Below, one piece after another: positions 31,840 to 43,679 of a stretch of DNA of 64,000 bases. Source of the DNA: Ottelia alismoides (Eukaryota; Streptophyta; Magnoliopsida; Alismatales; Hydrocharitaceae); NCBI GenBank assembly GCA_037367405.1, contig JAZKJV010005543.1:186001-250000 (forward strand), written 5' to 3'. The translations under genes were made by a program, and so were the position numbers. Each line of letters starts with the position of its first letter. Positions within the stretch are counted from its first letter, which is position 1. Below the pieces are notes generated by a model, which searched no databases, was not told where the DNA came from, and saw nothing but the letters and a program-made list of their open reading frames with translations.

Positions 31840-34303
31840 TGTTGAATGATTTGAGTCATAATTGATTGGGTTCCGTCTAGATTTTAATTGGCGTGAAGAT
31901 TCTTTCAGATTTTGATTAGAGGATCTATCCATACCATAGTTGATTAGAGGATATATTTGGATTCTGATTGTTTCCTAATTTGTTTATTCTTCTCACTGGG
32001 GAGATTTAGAGATCTTTTTGTTTAAGGGGTTTTGATAATTTGTATATCTAGAGAGATTTGAGAATCTATCTATTTATGGAGATTAGTTTATATGAGATAC
32101 TTATTCTCCAATAGTGTTTGTGTTTTGAATCATCTTATGTACTTATGTTCTTCCACTATAGTGAGAGAGATCCATCATTGTTGCCAAGGGTGTAATTTAG
32201 TTATGGATGAACCTTGTAAATCTTGTGTTTTGTCTTTGTGCTTGCTTATTTGTGAGTTTTTGTACTTTGTTTCCATTGCACTTAACAAAACAAAGATGCT
32301 TGCTTATTTGTGCGTTATGGTTGAAATGGTTTTGGGCTATGGTAGGCTAAGATGCATATTTTTCTCAAACAATAGGACATTTGGGCACCATTGGACAATG
32401 ATAGAGCAAAGGCCCTCAGAGTTGGTTCAAGAAGAAAAAGTTACACTAGATGAGTTGAGAAGGGTGTCATGAGTTTGTGGTTGATGCTGGAAATCTATGT
32501 ATGATAATCTTTAATCAACAAGCTGATGTTGAAACAACTTTTGTTTTCACTTTTTATGCAAAAAGATCACTTGTAAAGATTATTTGAATTGCTTAAACAT
32601 GTTGCTTCCCAATTTAAGAAACATAGATGCTAAAATAGAGGATGCTGATGCTAGTTTGATTTTACTAGTTTCATTGTCATTATTATTTTAGAATTTTGTT
32701 CAGTCATTCATAGTTGGCACAAAAGAGATTATATAGAAGCTTGGTTAAGTCTTCATACTTGCGAACTCTATTAAATGGTTTTTACAAATAGTGGAGGCAC
32801 ACCATGTCATGAGGTTTGTAACAACTCATGAGTTGAGCAATGATGCTATGGAGAAATGTCAAAAGAAGAGAAAGTCTAAAGCGGAATTAAAGAAGATCAA
32901 TATAGAGGATGTCTGCAATTACCACAAAGAACCCATACATTAGAAAGGAGATTGTTATAGAAGAAAGGCAAAGCTATAATTATCGCAATGACTTTGCAAA
33001 GAGATGATTCTGATGATGGTCATGTACTCATTGTTGTGTATCAAGCGTGCTTTGGTGATACGTGAATTCTTGATTTTGGTTGTTCATTTTACATAACACC
33101 TCATTGATTTTGGTTTTCTATATAATATCAACGGTGTAAATGTCATCGTGGAGAACAACATATCGTGTAAACTCATTGACATCAGCTTTGTAAAAATAAA
33201 TATGGGATGGTGAGGATTGTTTTAAACGTTCATAATGTTACATACATGAGAGAATCTTAAATCTCTGGAATTTGGACTCTAAACGGAATTGATTACAATG
33301 CTGTAAGGAGTATTACAAGTGGTCAAAGAAGGGATGGCTGTAATGCATGGTACCAAGTAGAAGAGCATCTGTGTTACGAGCTATTTGCAATTTCTGTGAG
33401 TTTGTTCAACCATTGTTTGGACTTCCTCCACGTCGATATCTATTGGCAGTAACATGCGGTGGGGAAGGCGATAGTTGAATCTAGTCGGTGATGTTTTGTG
33501 ATTTGAGGATAAAATTCAAGGTTGAGATTGTTGATAATTCTTTGAATTATATTATTCAAATTTGAAGCAATGGTTATTCTGCTATCTGAAAATTTAACTC
33601 GTTGTAGAGTCTGGCAGTGGTTGTTCTGCTATCTACCAGTTCAACTCATGAGTCTGAAAGTGGTTGTTCTGCTATTTGAGAATTCAACTCATGGTTCAGT
33701 CTGGTAGTGATTTTGCCGCTATTTAAGAATTCAATATAAGGAGGAGTCTATTTTTTTTCAATCCGAGACTTCAACTCATGGTCGGGTCTAGCATTTGTTG
33801 TTATGCTATCTAAGTATTAAAATCGATGTGGAGATTGTTGAATGACTTGAATCATAATTGATTGGGATCCATCTAGATTTTAACTGACATAAAGTTTCTT
33901 TTGTATTCTTTATCAGAATATCCATCCAGACATGATTATAATCCGTCTAGATCATAATTGATTAGAGGATCCATTTGGGTCCCGATTCTTTCCGAACCAA
34001 TCTTTTTCCCTCTTAGGCAGATTTGGCAGTCTTCTTGTTTGAGAGATTTGGAAAATCTGTCATTTTAGAGATATTCAAGAATTTGTCTATTTATGGAGGT
34101 TAGTCTGGATGTGGTACTATATAAATCCTTATAAGGTCAGTGTTGTGATCATTTGTACTACAATTCTTTCACATATTCGTAAATATCTACCTCCGTCATC
34201 AAGGACATAACTCAATTACGAGCGGACATTATAAATCTTGTGTTCTGATTGTTTTCGTGCTTGCTTATCTATGAATTTATTTCTGATTTTGCCAAGACCA
34301 GTA
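31840..34303 (+). mobile_element. Decayed, internally deleted copia element
   Basis: Two LTR-like copies, about 31840-32287 and 33836-34303, both begin TGTTGAATGA and share ATAATTGATTGGG, ATCTAGATTTTAA and TTTATGGAG. CTATG precedes the first (31835-31839) and follows the second (34304-34308), a candidate TSD. Between them are traces of gag and protease: a zinc-knuckle-like VCNYHKEPIH..GDCYRRK at about 32911-32963 (second Cys now His, one internal stop) and ILDFGCSFYITPH at about 33068-33105. RT and integrase are absent. A 45-60-bp tandem motif (GTGGTTGTTCTGCTAT ... TTCAACTCATG) repeats four to five times at 33565-33820, just before the 3' LTR. Confidence 0.75.
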
Positions 34304-34789
34304 CTATGCTATGTTGGAAGAGTAGATGATGCTTAATAAATTTTTGAAATGGGTAATGCAGGAAATGACACATGATGAATGGTAATTTTTAATCAAACTC
34401 ATTAGTCTATTTAAATTTTATTAATCCAAAGGATCAATGTGCGCTTGCACAAGGGTCACATCGATAATAGCATTGAATCATCTCTTTCGAATATATATCT
34501 AATAAAGCCAAACCCTAGTTTTGAACGTGATTGTGTTCAATGCCCTTTTTTCCCAAGCATACAATCACATATGGGCATCTTCTAACTTTTAGTATAAGTT
34601 GTCCTCAGTTCTCTTAAAATCAAGAATAAGAGAGTAAGAAATTGTATGTGAAAACTGGATTTTATAGCTACTTGGTATGGTGTACAAATACTTCAACATG
34701 GCCCTATCATTTTATATAAAAAACGACCTCATTTTGCTTTGATTTCTCCTTGTTTTTGCTTGTTTACTTTGTATTATAATTAATTGCAT
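34304..34789. other. Intergenic, nothing recognised
   Basis: The stretch is AT-rich with no supported gene or repeat boundary. Confidence 0.4.
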
Positions 34790-35075
34790 AAAAAATAAAA
34801 GGATTTTTTTATCATTTATGCCCTTCTTAGTATTTGCAATATTAGTTATATCGGTCCTTTTTTGTAATATAAGTTTTTCTTCTATATTGTTACGAAATTC
34901 ATAGTTTTTCCCTTTTATTAAGTAAAGTAAGTGCACAATTGATATTACAAAATGGTAGAATTGTGAATTTTATAACAATATAGAGGCAAAAACTGATATT
35001 ACAAAAAGGAGGTCCATAACTAATATTGTAGAATCTAAGAGGACCACAAGTAATAAAACACCAAAATAAAAACAA
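34790..35075. mobile_element. Foldback (MITE-like) element
   Basis: A left arm at about 34821-34900 (CTTCTTAGTATTTGCAATAT ... TTGTAATATAAGTTTTT ... CTATATTGTTA) is the inverted complement of the right arm at about 34962-35045. The ~60-bp spacer also contains TTGATATTACAAAATGG, a further copy of the arm motif. The ends and TSD are unresolved and no coding capacity is present. Confidence 0.55.
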
Positions 35076-35233
35076 AAAAAGATCTATAGAAAATCAGAAA
35101 ATGCTTCAAAAGAATCGTGTATCATTTGTTGTATTGTGCATGTAATAACAACTTATATATTTTCAATAAAAAGCATCCTTAGCTAATAAAAATCTAAAAA
35201 AATCGTATAATGTATTTTGTTAATATTTTAAAT

Positions 35234-35430
35234 GGATCTTTACCCCACGAACTCTATAATCTTTCTAGATTACCTTCTCGGGCTTGTAAATATCATTATT
35301 ACCCCCTCGACCTCATAAACTTGCTCTGTTTAACTCCATGAACCATATCATTAATTTGACCCTTCTTGAGTTACCTTACATAGGTTAAGGGTGAGTTAAT
35401 CAAATCACGTCAAAATCAGTATTGGATTTT
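35234..35430. mobile_element. Orphan MULE terminal repeat
   Basis: It begins GGATCTTTACCCCACG and contains ACTCTATAATCTTT, TAAACTTGCTCTGTTTAACTCC and GGGTGAGTTAATC. These match in order the left terminal repeat of the MULE at 52042 (CCCTATAATCTTT, TAAACTTGCTCCATCTTACCCC, TTGAGTTAATC). No matching inverted arm was found to the right, although a G-rich stretch at 36060-36160 resembles MULE filler. Confidence 0.6.
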
Positions 35431-37033
35431 CTTCTATCTGTCATATTGTTATTCTCTTTTCTCCTCCTCACCATTCTCGTTTCATTAATAGAGCCACGCA
35501 CGAGCTCCTCTGCACTGCTGATCGACCCACTAGCGGTTTGCATCTGCATGAAAGACCCCCCATTCAAGAATTTAACAAATTTGACGCCTCCATAGACGAT
35601 CCTCGAAAGATGATGTTGCTTGTAATAAAAAATCAAACGTTGCTATTATGTTTGCTTGGGACGCCTCGCCATTTTCTCCGAGTAAGAGACAAAGGACATG
35701 TAATTCAAATAGAACATGGTTTAATATCCCAGTCATGTATCTCAATCCCACTGATCAATGAACAAATTAAAATTTCTTAGCTGCATAATTAACAAAACAA
35801 TTGCCACCCTTTCTGAAAGAAAAGATCAGTTAGTTCTCCCCCCGCTCTCTCTCTTTGAAAAAAAAAATCCTAAGGAACAAAAACACATCAACTGCATCAT
35901 TACACACTTTCCCGAAAGTCAAAAGTTGGAACCCCCAAGAAAAGAAGTCCCAAATCCTAATAGCAACCTCAGAACTGAAATCCCACAAGAATTCACTTGT
36001 TCAAATCCACAAGGAATCGATCTTTATGGGTTTTCAGATCGTGGATGATCGATTTTCTTCGAGCAGGAATAGAGAGGAATGGAGAGGGAGGCAAAGGTCC
36101 GGGCAACTGGGGGGAGGGGGGCGGAGGTCCGGGGCGATGCAGGGGAGGGGAACCGAGGTGGAGCCATGCACTGAGAAGAGATGCTTGATTTGGACACTGC
36201 AGATCAAGTGACCCTAAATCTTCCATAGACACCATCTTTCTCATTCGTTCAACCACATATAATGGAGGGTTTTGGTGTTCTCTATGAATGTGCCCAGCGA
36301 TGAAGGAGTACCTAGGTGAGCGGACGAGAGCGTGAGTTGAAACGTCTAGAGAGTATGACGGTAGGGGAGATGTGGGTGCTTCGCTGTAGATGGAGAGCTC
36401 CTTTGGTGGCTAATGTGAAACGAATGAGTTGCAGGTGTTCGATGTCTTGCAATTTTGCTTCTCAAAATGGACTTAGACGTAGGTATGGGTAAACTCCATA
36501 GTTGGCTGAGGAGATCGAGATCGTCTAACTTCAGCTTCGAGGATGCTTATGATGCGATGGAGTACATAGCTAGGAGGAAGAGCTCCGTCGTGAGAGGAAT
36601 GGTAGATAGGGCTTCAGGCAGAGGACTCGATGGTTCGAGCCACATGATCAATCTCATTCCTTGGTCGATATCCAAAGCTCAACCGTAAATCGCCAACATC
36701 CGTTGATCTACATTGCTCCACATGGAGTCTTCATGCCACCTGATCCAAAATCTCCCTCGACGACAATAACAACCGCACATGGACTCATTTTGACTGCATG
36801 ATCAAGAACAATATGACACATCTGTGCTGCACAATCTCTCTGCCAATCACATGTCCCATGCACATGGTGGTGATTTTACTGAGAAGCCCTCTACCATTTT
36901 GCACCTGGGTCCTACCTCCAATGCCACATGGAACCACATTGAGTAAAATTTGTTATTTTCATTTGTTAAGTTATAGAAATTTGTTATTTTCATTTGTTAA
37001 GTTATAGTAAATTCGCTAGCGTGCATGCCCGCG
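35431..37033. other. No supported gene; G-rich patch and a 31-bp tandem duplication
   Basis: A G-rich patch (36060-36170) may belong to the truncated MULE at 35234. An ORF at 36455-36688 (77 aa) shows no family features. A 31-bp unit (AAATTTGTTATTTTC ... TTATAG) is present twice at about 36946-37007. At 37016-37034 the minus strand reads CGCGGGCATGCACGCTAG, reminiscent of a Helitron 3' end. Confidence 0.4.
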
Positions 37034-37038
37034 CTTAG

Positions 37039-40000
37039 TGATGAATCTCAGATTCATCACTCTAAATCTCATTAATTAAGCTCAAATACCTCAAATCATT
37101 AGCATTTATTCACTTATTCTGCATAATTAGCATTCATGCATGTTTTAATAAGAATTGCATTTTATCACTTATTTTTGCACAAAATAAGAAGCCAAAAATC
37201 CCAGCCAAAATTGACATGTAAATAGCCTAAATTCTCCCATTTTAACTAATTCATGCTAACTCCGAATGATCCAAAACCACTCCACTGTGTACATATCACT
37301 AACAAGAATAAATGAAAAATATAAAAAAATCACTAACCCAAATAAGTGGACCAAAAATCCAAACCCTAGTTCTAGGATTCCCGGACTAAAACCCTCATAT
37401 CTTCCCCATCCAGTGTCCGTTTTAATCCTACTCACTTTTGAACTAATGTACATTCAATTACCTTCAAAAGAAGACCAAGTTCAAGTGATTCGGAGCTCAT
37501 ATGTGAAAGTTGGGTTTTGGGCATCTTTTGAACATTTTGTATTTAGCGGTTTTTGACCTAATATTTTATGTACATAATTATCCTATTTTATTTTATTTCT
37601 TTTCATTTGTATTTTTCGATAAAAGTTTTATTAAAATGCGTAAAAATCCAAATCCAAACTGAGCTTGAAATCAAAGAAACAAATTGAGTACAAGTCTTCA
37701 CTAACCGTCTGTACAAAAATCGTCTTTTTCGTGTTTTAATTTATCTCTTATTCTCTTAATTAATAAAAATCCAAAAAACTAATTTAATGTGTAAATATTC
37801 ATCTTTGATTTTACCATATTTTTTTCGGATTTTTATCTGATTTAAAAATGATAAAAAATAAAAAACTTAAAAATCAAAGTATTCTATGTACATGGGATAC
37901 CCCAAAAATATTACTTTGTGCAATTTATCGATTTTGGTTTTGATGCCTTCATGAAAGTTGTAGATCTCATTGAGACGAGCAATTTTCGTAAAGAAACTTT
38001 ATTGATCCGAGGTCGTTTGCTATTTATTTTGGATTTTACAAAGTTTTTATTTTCTGAATTTTGTGGTGCTGACACGTGGCAGCTCCTGGAGCCATCACGT
38101 GTCAGCCATTTTTTGAGGTTTTATTAATTCATTTTTATAAAAAAATTAAAATCCACTCGCGTGCGTAGCACGTGCCTCCCAGGCATGCGCCACGCACGTG
38201 CCCGCCTCTTTAACCCTTAGCCGCCACGTGTCAACCTCCTGGCCGTCTGATCTCGGCCGGTCGGACGGCCCGGTCCCTTCGTCAACCTCCCAACGCCTTT
38301 CCCATTCTGGCACCGCTAACCCGAAATCTCCGCCAGCGATCGCCGCCTTCCACCCCTGAATATCGTCGCCACCACAATCAACCCTGATCTCCAAATCTCG
38401 TCAACTCCAATCACTTCCATCTCCGACCGACATCGAACCTCATCCCATATCATTCCAACGATTTCGCCATCCCCGATCCTCTTCATTATCTGACCGACCC
38501 GTCACCAACCCCTATATAAGCACTGTCGCACCTCTGTTCAAGCCATCCGTCGTTCCCATTCAGCCGCCAGGGTGACATACCGGCGAGCATCTCTAGTCGG
38601 CGAGATCCGATGATCATCGTCCTCATTGCAGCCCCGCTCCTGGCCTTGCTGTCGTGCTCCGAACTTGTCTCCATTTATCCACGACGACAACGCCTTCATC
38701 TCCTTCAACCACAACGTCGCCGCATCGTTCATCATTGCCCCCTACGACTTCACCGACGACTTCAACCTCCAACGCCATCCATCGCAAACAACGGTCGACT
38801 TCGTCGCCTTCTTCGTCAACTCCAGGCGCTCTCAAACAACCATCGTGCTACCAGGGCCCCCATCGGCCGCCTCGTCGCACCTCACCGCCCAGCAGTAGTT
38901 CAGCCCCCCTCCGTCTCCGCCCTTCGACAACCACCGGGCGCAGAAGCTCTTCCATCCTCTGCCCTCCAAGCCTTCGCCAGAAGTGAAGGGCTCTGCCATC
39001 AGAAGTCAAAACCAGCCCTCCATCTCCACCCCTCCCACCACCGACTCCACAGATCGCCGTCGGGCTCCGGACCCGAGGCTCCCGCCACGTGCCATACACG
39101 CGGGGCGGGGGAACGTCTCCCAGCATTCCAGGGGTTACGTGCTATGCATGTGACCCGCTGGGTAATTTGCGAAGTAGCTTCCGGAGTCCTCCTATTTGCA
39201 ACTTCGTCCAGTCCCCCAAGGAGCACGTGCGGCCTTGGAAATTTTGCAACAAAACATCCCTACTTATTGGTAATTATAAAATCATCCTTGCTTTACATTA
39301 TTTATAATTATTTAATTATTACAGAAATACCCATGTCTTTCCCCTTTGTTTTGTACTACTACATTGCTTTGTTTTTTTATCCAAAAATAGCATTTTGTTC
39401 GTCAATTAATTCTCTACATTGCGGTAATTGATTGGTATTTTTGTGATCAATGGTTAATTGATAATTAATTTATTTGTGGAAAATTGTATATTTTACCCAT
39501 CTTGTGCTCTGAAATTTATAATTAATTAACCATTGCTCTAAAAATTCCTGAAAAATCACAGATTGAGAATTAATATTGGTTAGCATTGTGCCCAAAAAAA
39601 TGCATTTGCATGCATAGTTTGCCTTGTAAAAATCATTTTGCACATCTCAATATTTGATTTTTAATAGGTATTAAATATCATATTTTTGATATTTAGGATT
39701 TTTCTGGGACCCATCACCTAATGATAGAACTTAGATAATTTTATCCCTTGAAAATAATTAGGTTTAATTTTTATTATAATTAAAAATTGAAATTCGCATC
39801 CTTTGCATTTAAAAATTCATAAATAATCATCTTGCATCAAAAAAATTCCAAAAAAATACAGTGCATTTATTTCATCATAATTATCATCTTAGCCAAGTTT
39901 TGTATTTTTCGGACATATTTTGCTCAATGTTTACATTTTAGTCCCTAAAATAGGCAAAAAATTGTATTTTGCATCCTTAATTGCATAAAAATTACAAAAA

Positions 40001-40248
40001 AAGTTCGCCTCAAAAACCACACACGAAATTTGATAGACATAATTCTAGGTTGTTCCTTTGTCTCCTTGTGTTTGATCTTGGGACTTGTCCAAGTAAAATA
40101 AACATAAAATTACGCGATTACAAATTGACTAAATAATTGTGGTTATTTTCTTGACCGATTCCGATTGCCACCTACAATGAAACGACACATAATTTTTAGC
40201 TAACAATAATTCACTATATTTTTAACTAGCGAAACATCAGACTCGTCA
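37039..40248 (+). repeat. 5' LTR of the Tat/Athila-like element
   Basis: This 3210-bp LTR pairs with 46843-50048. A TATA box TATATAAG lies at 38513-38520. Five CACGTG hexamers sit upstream at 38073, 38096, 38169, 38195 and 38225. The GC-rich section 38160-39240 generates long Pro/Arg/Ser-rich frames in both LTRs (for example 38610-39431 and 48368-48916); these are untranslated R/U5-type sequence rather than genes. Confidence 0.93.
38513..38520 (+). promoter_or_regulatory. TATA box of the Tat/Athila-like element
   Basis: TATATAAG in the 5' LTR has a matching TATATAAA at 48290-48297 in the 3' LTR. It implies transcription starting near 38545, giving a U3 of about 1.5 kb. The CACGTG cluster lies 290-440 bp upstream. 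Confidence 0.6.
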
Positions 40249-40250
40249 GA

Positions 40251-40267
40251 TGGTGTCGTTGCCAGGG
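40251..40267 (+). other. Primer-binding site of the Tat/Athila-like element
   Basis: TGGTGTCGTTGCCAGGG starts two bases after the 5' LTR. It has three mismatches to the tRNA-Asp-complementary site typical of Athila/Tat elements. Confidence 0.7.
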
Positions 40268-42905
40268 AGGCAAACAACTTAGTTTTTTGTCTGAAAATTT
40301 TTATTCGGTTTTCTTCATTCGGGTAGTCTGACCTCCGTATTTTTCATTGTAAATTCCACTTTTCCCTTCATTTACTTTCTTTTATTTTCAGCATTTTTTC
40401 TTATTTTATTTTTGATTTATTTTTGAGTCACTCTCTTACAACATCTCTCTTATTTTTCTTGCGATGTACTCGGCGTAAGTGGAGCAGTTTTTCAAGAACC
40501 GACACATCTTCACCGGCTTCCAAAAAGTTGTAATTAATTTAAGATCGAGTCGAGTCGTGAGAGAGCATGGAGTTTAGGATTTTAATTTCTACAAATTTTT
40601 AATTTTTGCAATTAATTGCCCATTTACATCGGTGTCCATTTGGACTCTCGCGTGTGTAAAAAGACCTTGAACTTTTTCTGTGGTGTGTCGTGGCCTGTTT
40701 CACTCTCTGGTGAGGGTGATGCCCGACTTGAGTGGCGCTTAGGATAGACCTGCACATACAGCTCTCAGAGCATTTAAACTTTTGATTGTGCCTGTAGGAC
40801 CTAGGACCACACTTCACTCTAATTGAGACGCACATTAGATCATTCAATTTAGCTAAATTCAATTAAATTCTTTCCCGCTAATAGAACTTTCTTCTAGGTG
40901 CAGTTTTTCATCGGCTTGCATTCATCTAGATTAATTTTTCAATTTCTGTACTGCATCCCACATGGAGATCGTGAGGAATCACTACAAGTCTTCTAATTGG
41001 GCATACATCATCATTTTTCGCGTGCATCGAATTTTCCTGAATTTCTCCCTCTTGTTTTGTCACATAATTTTAAAGGAAATTAGGATTGGATGGTAGACGT
41101 GTATTTGTGCTCATTTAATTTTTCAGTGATCGCCTAATTAAAACTGGGATTGGCTAAATATAGCCGAATCTAAATAACCCATAAAATCAATAATTTTTGC
41201 GGGAGAGCAACCTCGTCCTTGGATGTATTGATTTTTCTGAGTGAGCGAGATACGACACTTAAGGCTAGAGCCCAAACCCAGATTTTCATATTGACTACTG
41301 ATTCTACCAAAAACGATTAGCTACTTCTCAGTGAGGATCTAACGGGTAGCCGATAAACGGTCTGGATTTATTTAGCAGAGTGGGTGGTTTAGAGGATACT
41401 GCGTAAGGCTCCGTCCTCAAGTAACGGGTAGCCGCCCTACGATCCGTACTTACTCCCATACTGGCTGAAAGTAGACGCACCTAGTCGTAAGAATTCGGGC
41501 CAGTCATTAAGAAAATTTCCGGCACCTAACAGCCCGCTTAATTATTTTCCAAGATTGTCTTATCACCAATTAAAATTGAAAAGATAATGGCCGAACTCTT
41601 ATGGCTTTATTGTGTGAGTTAGTTAACTTGGGGTTTGATTTGTGTTTGCGTTGGTGTGCGTGACCCGATTTCGAAAATCAAAAGCCGCACATTTGCACCC
41701 TCAACCTCTTTGATAAAATTTTCTTTTGAATATCTCGTGCACTTGCACCAAGATCAACCATGATGATTCATCCTCAACCTCCTTTGACAAAAACTAGATA
41801 AGGGTTCGAGTACCCATCAGATCTATATTATGAAAATGAAATTGTTTCGGTCAGGCCCAAATCAACTAAACCCTCTTCTTGCAATAATCCTCCAATATTT
41901 GCAGGAGACTTTCACCCACGGATGAATTCGACCCCCTCATTGAATTCCTACTTGAATCATTCAACCACACATGACCACTTACCATCTTGGACTGAACCGT
42001 CATATTCTCGGTTTCTCGCTCATGAACTGTTTCAAGATCAAAATACCTTTGAGTCTCATGACTAGCCGAGAAACCAAACCCTGATGGAAAGACCCACACT
42101 TAATGATCATCAGCGTTGGATTGACCGTGACGATCAAATCCCTATTGACCAACCTGAATAGCACTTCTTTGACCATCCTACACATACAGAGGACTAAATG
42201 GATGATATCGACACATATGCACCCTGTATGACTCCAATATTTGAGGATACGATCAATCGTGATCATGGAAGTAGACTCTACTCAAACTAGGATTATATGC
42301 CCGAGTCACGGCATGTTGAGTACGAGACCTACACATTCCCGCAAAATCCTTCCACTGAACAGCCTCCTTCCATAATTTTTAAGGAGAAATTTTCAAAAAT
42401 AATGATCATATATCGGATATTCTAAGAAACTCTCCTCTTAGCACATACAGGAAATTGGAATATGAAATTATAGAATCTCAAATGCAAAAACACACACCAA
42501 CTGCTCCCATGATTTATCATGAACAAAATTTTGAGGATGATATTTCGAGGATAAATAAGAAATTCAAATTAATGGAGGATAGATTCGAAAATTTGCCAAC
42601 CGATTAATTTCACTCTCTGGTAACTTGGACATAAAAATAAATGAGGAAAAGATTGGATCTCATGATGACAATTTTGAGGATATTCAAAAACTTATGGACG
42701 ATTCTGACAACGACACTTCTGCATATTATTCCCTAGAAATGACTATGCATCTGACTCTTACTCGGAACCTCAAAAGGCCCTTCTCATCTGAGAATACACA
42801 CCACATCACCACACCACACAGAAAATATCAAAAAAATTGAAATATTAAAAAACAACCAAAAAAATTGAAAATCTAGAAAAATTCATAAAAATTGAAACTG
42901 AAGAA
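40268..42905 (+). other. Leader and degraded gag-region DNA
   Basis: There is no continuous frame. Around 41280-41470 a motif ACGGGTAGCCG recurs with spacing of roughly 80 bp. Frames at 41866-42640 are short and broken. The position between primer site and protease implies the former 5' leader and gag, but no capsid motif was recognised. Confidence 0.4.
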
Positions 42906-43511
42906 GATCTGAAGAATTTGGATCCTGCTTTACGGGAAGCACTGGAGAAAAGATTGATTTTTGAACTTCCCTTTATACATGCCATTGAACACTTCCCCGA
43001 CCTTAAAGGATTTGTAATGGATAAATTAATGATTAAAAAGTCGGGTAGGATAAGAATAAAGATTGAAAGACGTATCTTGTCAATGGCCTCCTCCTTGTTG
43101 TTGAGGAGAAAAACCAAGAGCCGCATAGTGAAGCGGTTGCCCAGATTTGACCGTAGAATCAAAGACACAATTTTCACCCATGCTCAAATTGATGACTATT
43201 CACCGATCAATATCCTCCCGACCTCTGTATTTCACGAACTCAAAGTCAAACCAATCAGGAAGATACGAGAGATTGTTCAATTGGCTGACTGATCGATAAA
43301 GCAGTCGAGAGGAACCATTTCTGTCATCATGACATTCCTAAGTGCTCCGCTCAAAGTGGAATTCATGATCACTGATATTAAGCATCAGGGAGAGTTCACC
43401 CAGTCTCCAATTATTCTCGGAAAGCCATTCTTAGCATTGGCTAAGGCAATTATTGAGTGTAAGACTCAGGAAATCAATTTTACATCATTGGGAGCACTTC
43501 GATCTCAATAA
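42906..43511 (+). pseudogene. Aspartic-protease region of the Tat/Athila-like element
   Basis: One frame is broken by TGA at 43290-43292 and ends at TAA 43509-43511. It contains DDYSPINILPTSVFHEL, which sits where Athila-type proteases have the active-site D-x-G-(A/S)-SINLLP; the catalytic D-T/L-G is not preserved (D-Y-S-P). Further on are VQLAD, VEFMITD and ILGKPFLALAKAII, which matches the flap/C-terminal ILGRPFLATA motif. The TGA lies in LAD-x-SIK where Arg (CGA) is usual. The N-terminal ~90 codons are basic (LSMASSLLLRRKTKSRIVKR). The protease would be inactive. Confidence 0.7.
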
Positions 43512-43679
43512 GTCTTTGAGGAACCACGATTTTCTGAGGCAACCCATGAAGTCTTCGACAACCGTAACCATGAAGCGGTAGAAGAGCCCTACCCCATTGC
43601 TACATATGAGATAGCAGTTGTTGATGAGACTATTGGTTTAGATACTCTCCCCCCTGCTCCATTCCCAGCTGCTCTCACC

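Noticed and set aside
33565..33820. CRISPR-like repeat array
   Set aside because: The repeats are degenerate, spacers are not unique units, and the genome is a plant. They belong to a copia 3' end.
36455..36688. 77-aa ORF MLLKMDLDVG...
   Set aside because: No family recognised, no splice or promoter context, and surrounded by TE debris.
38610..39431. 273-aa ORF with a paralogue at 48368-48916
   Set aside because: Both are in the GC-rich section of the paired 3.2-kb LTRs. The composition is Ser/Pro/Arg/His with no domain, and the frame is not preserved between the copies.
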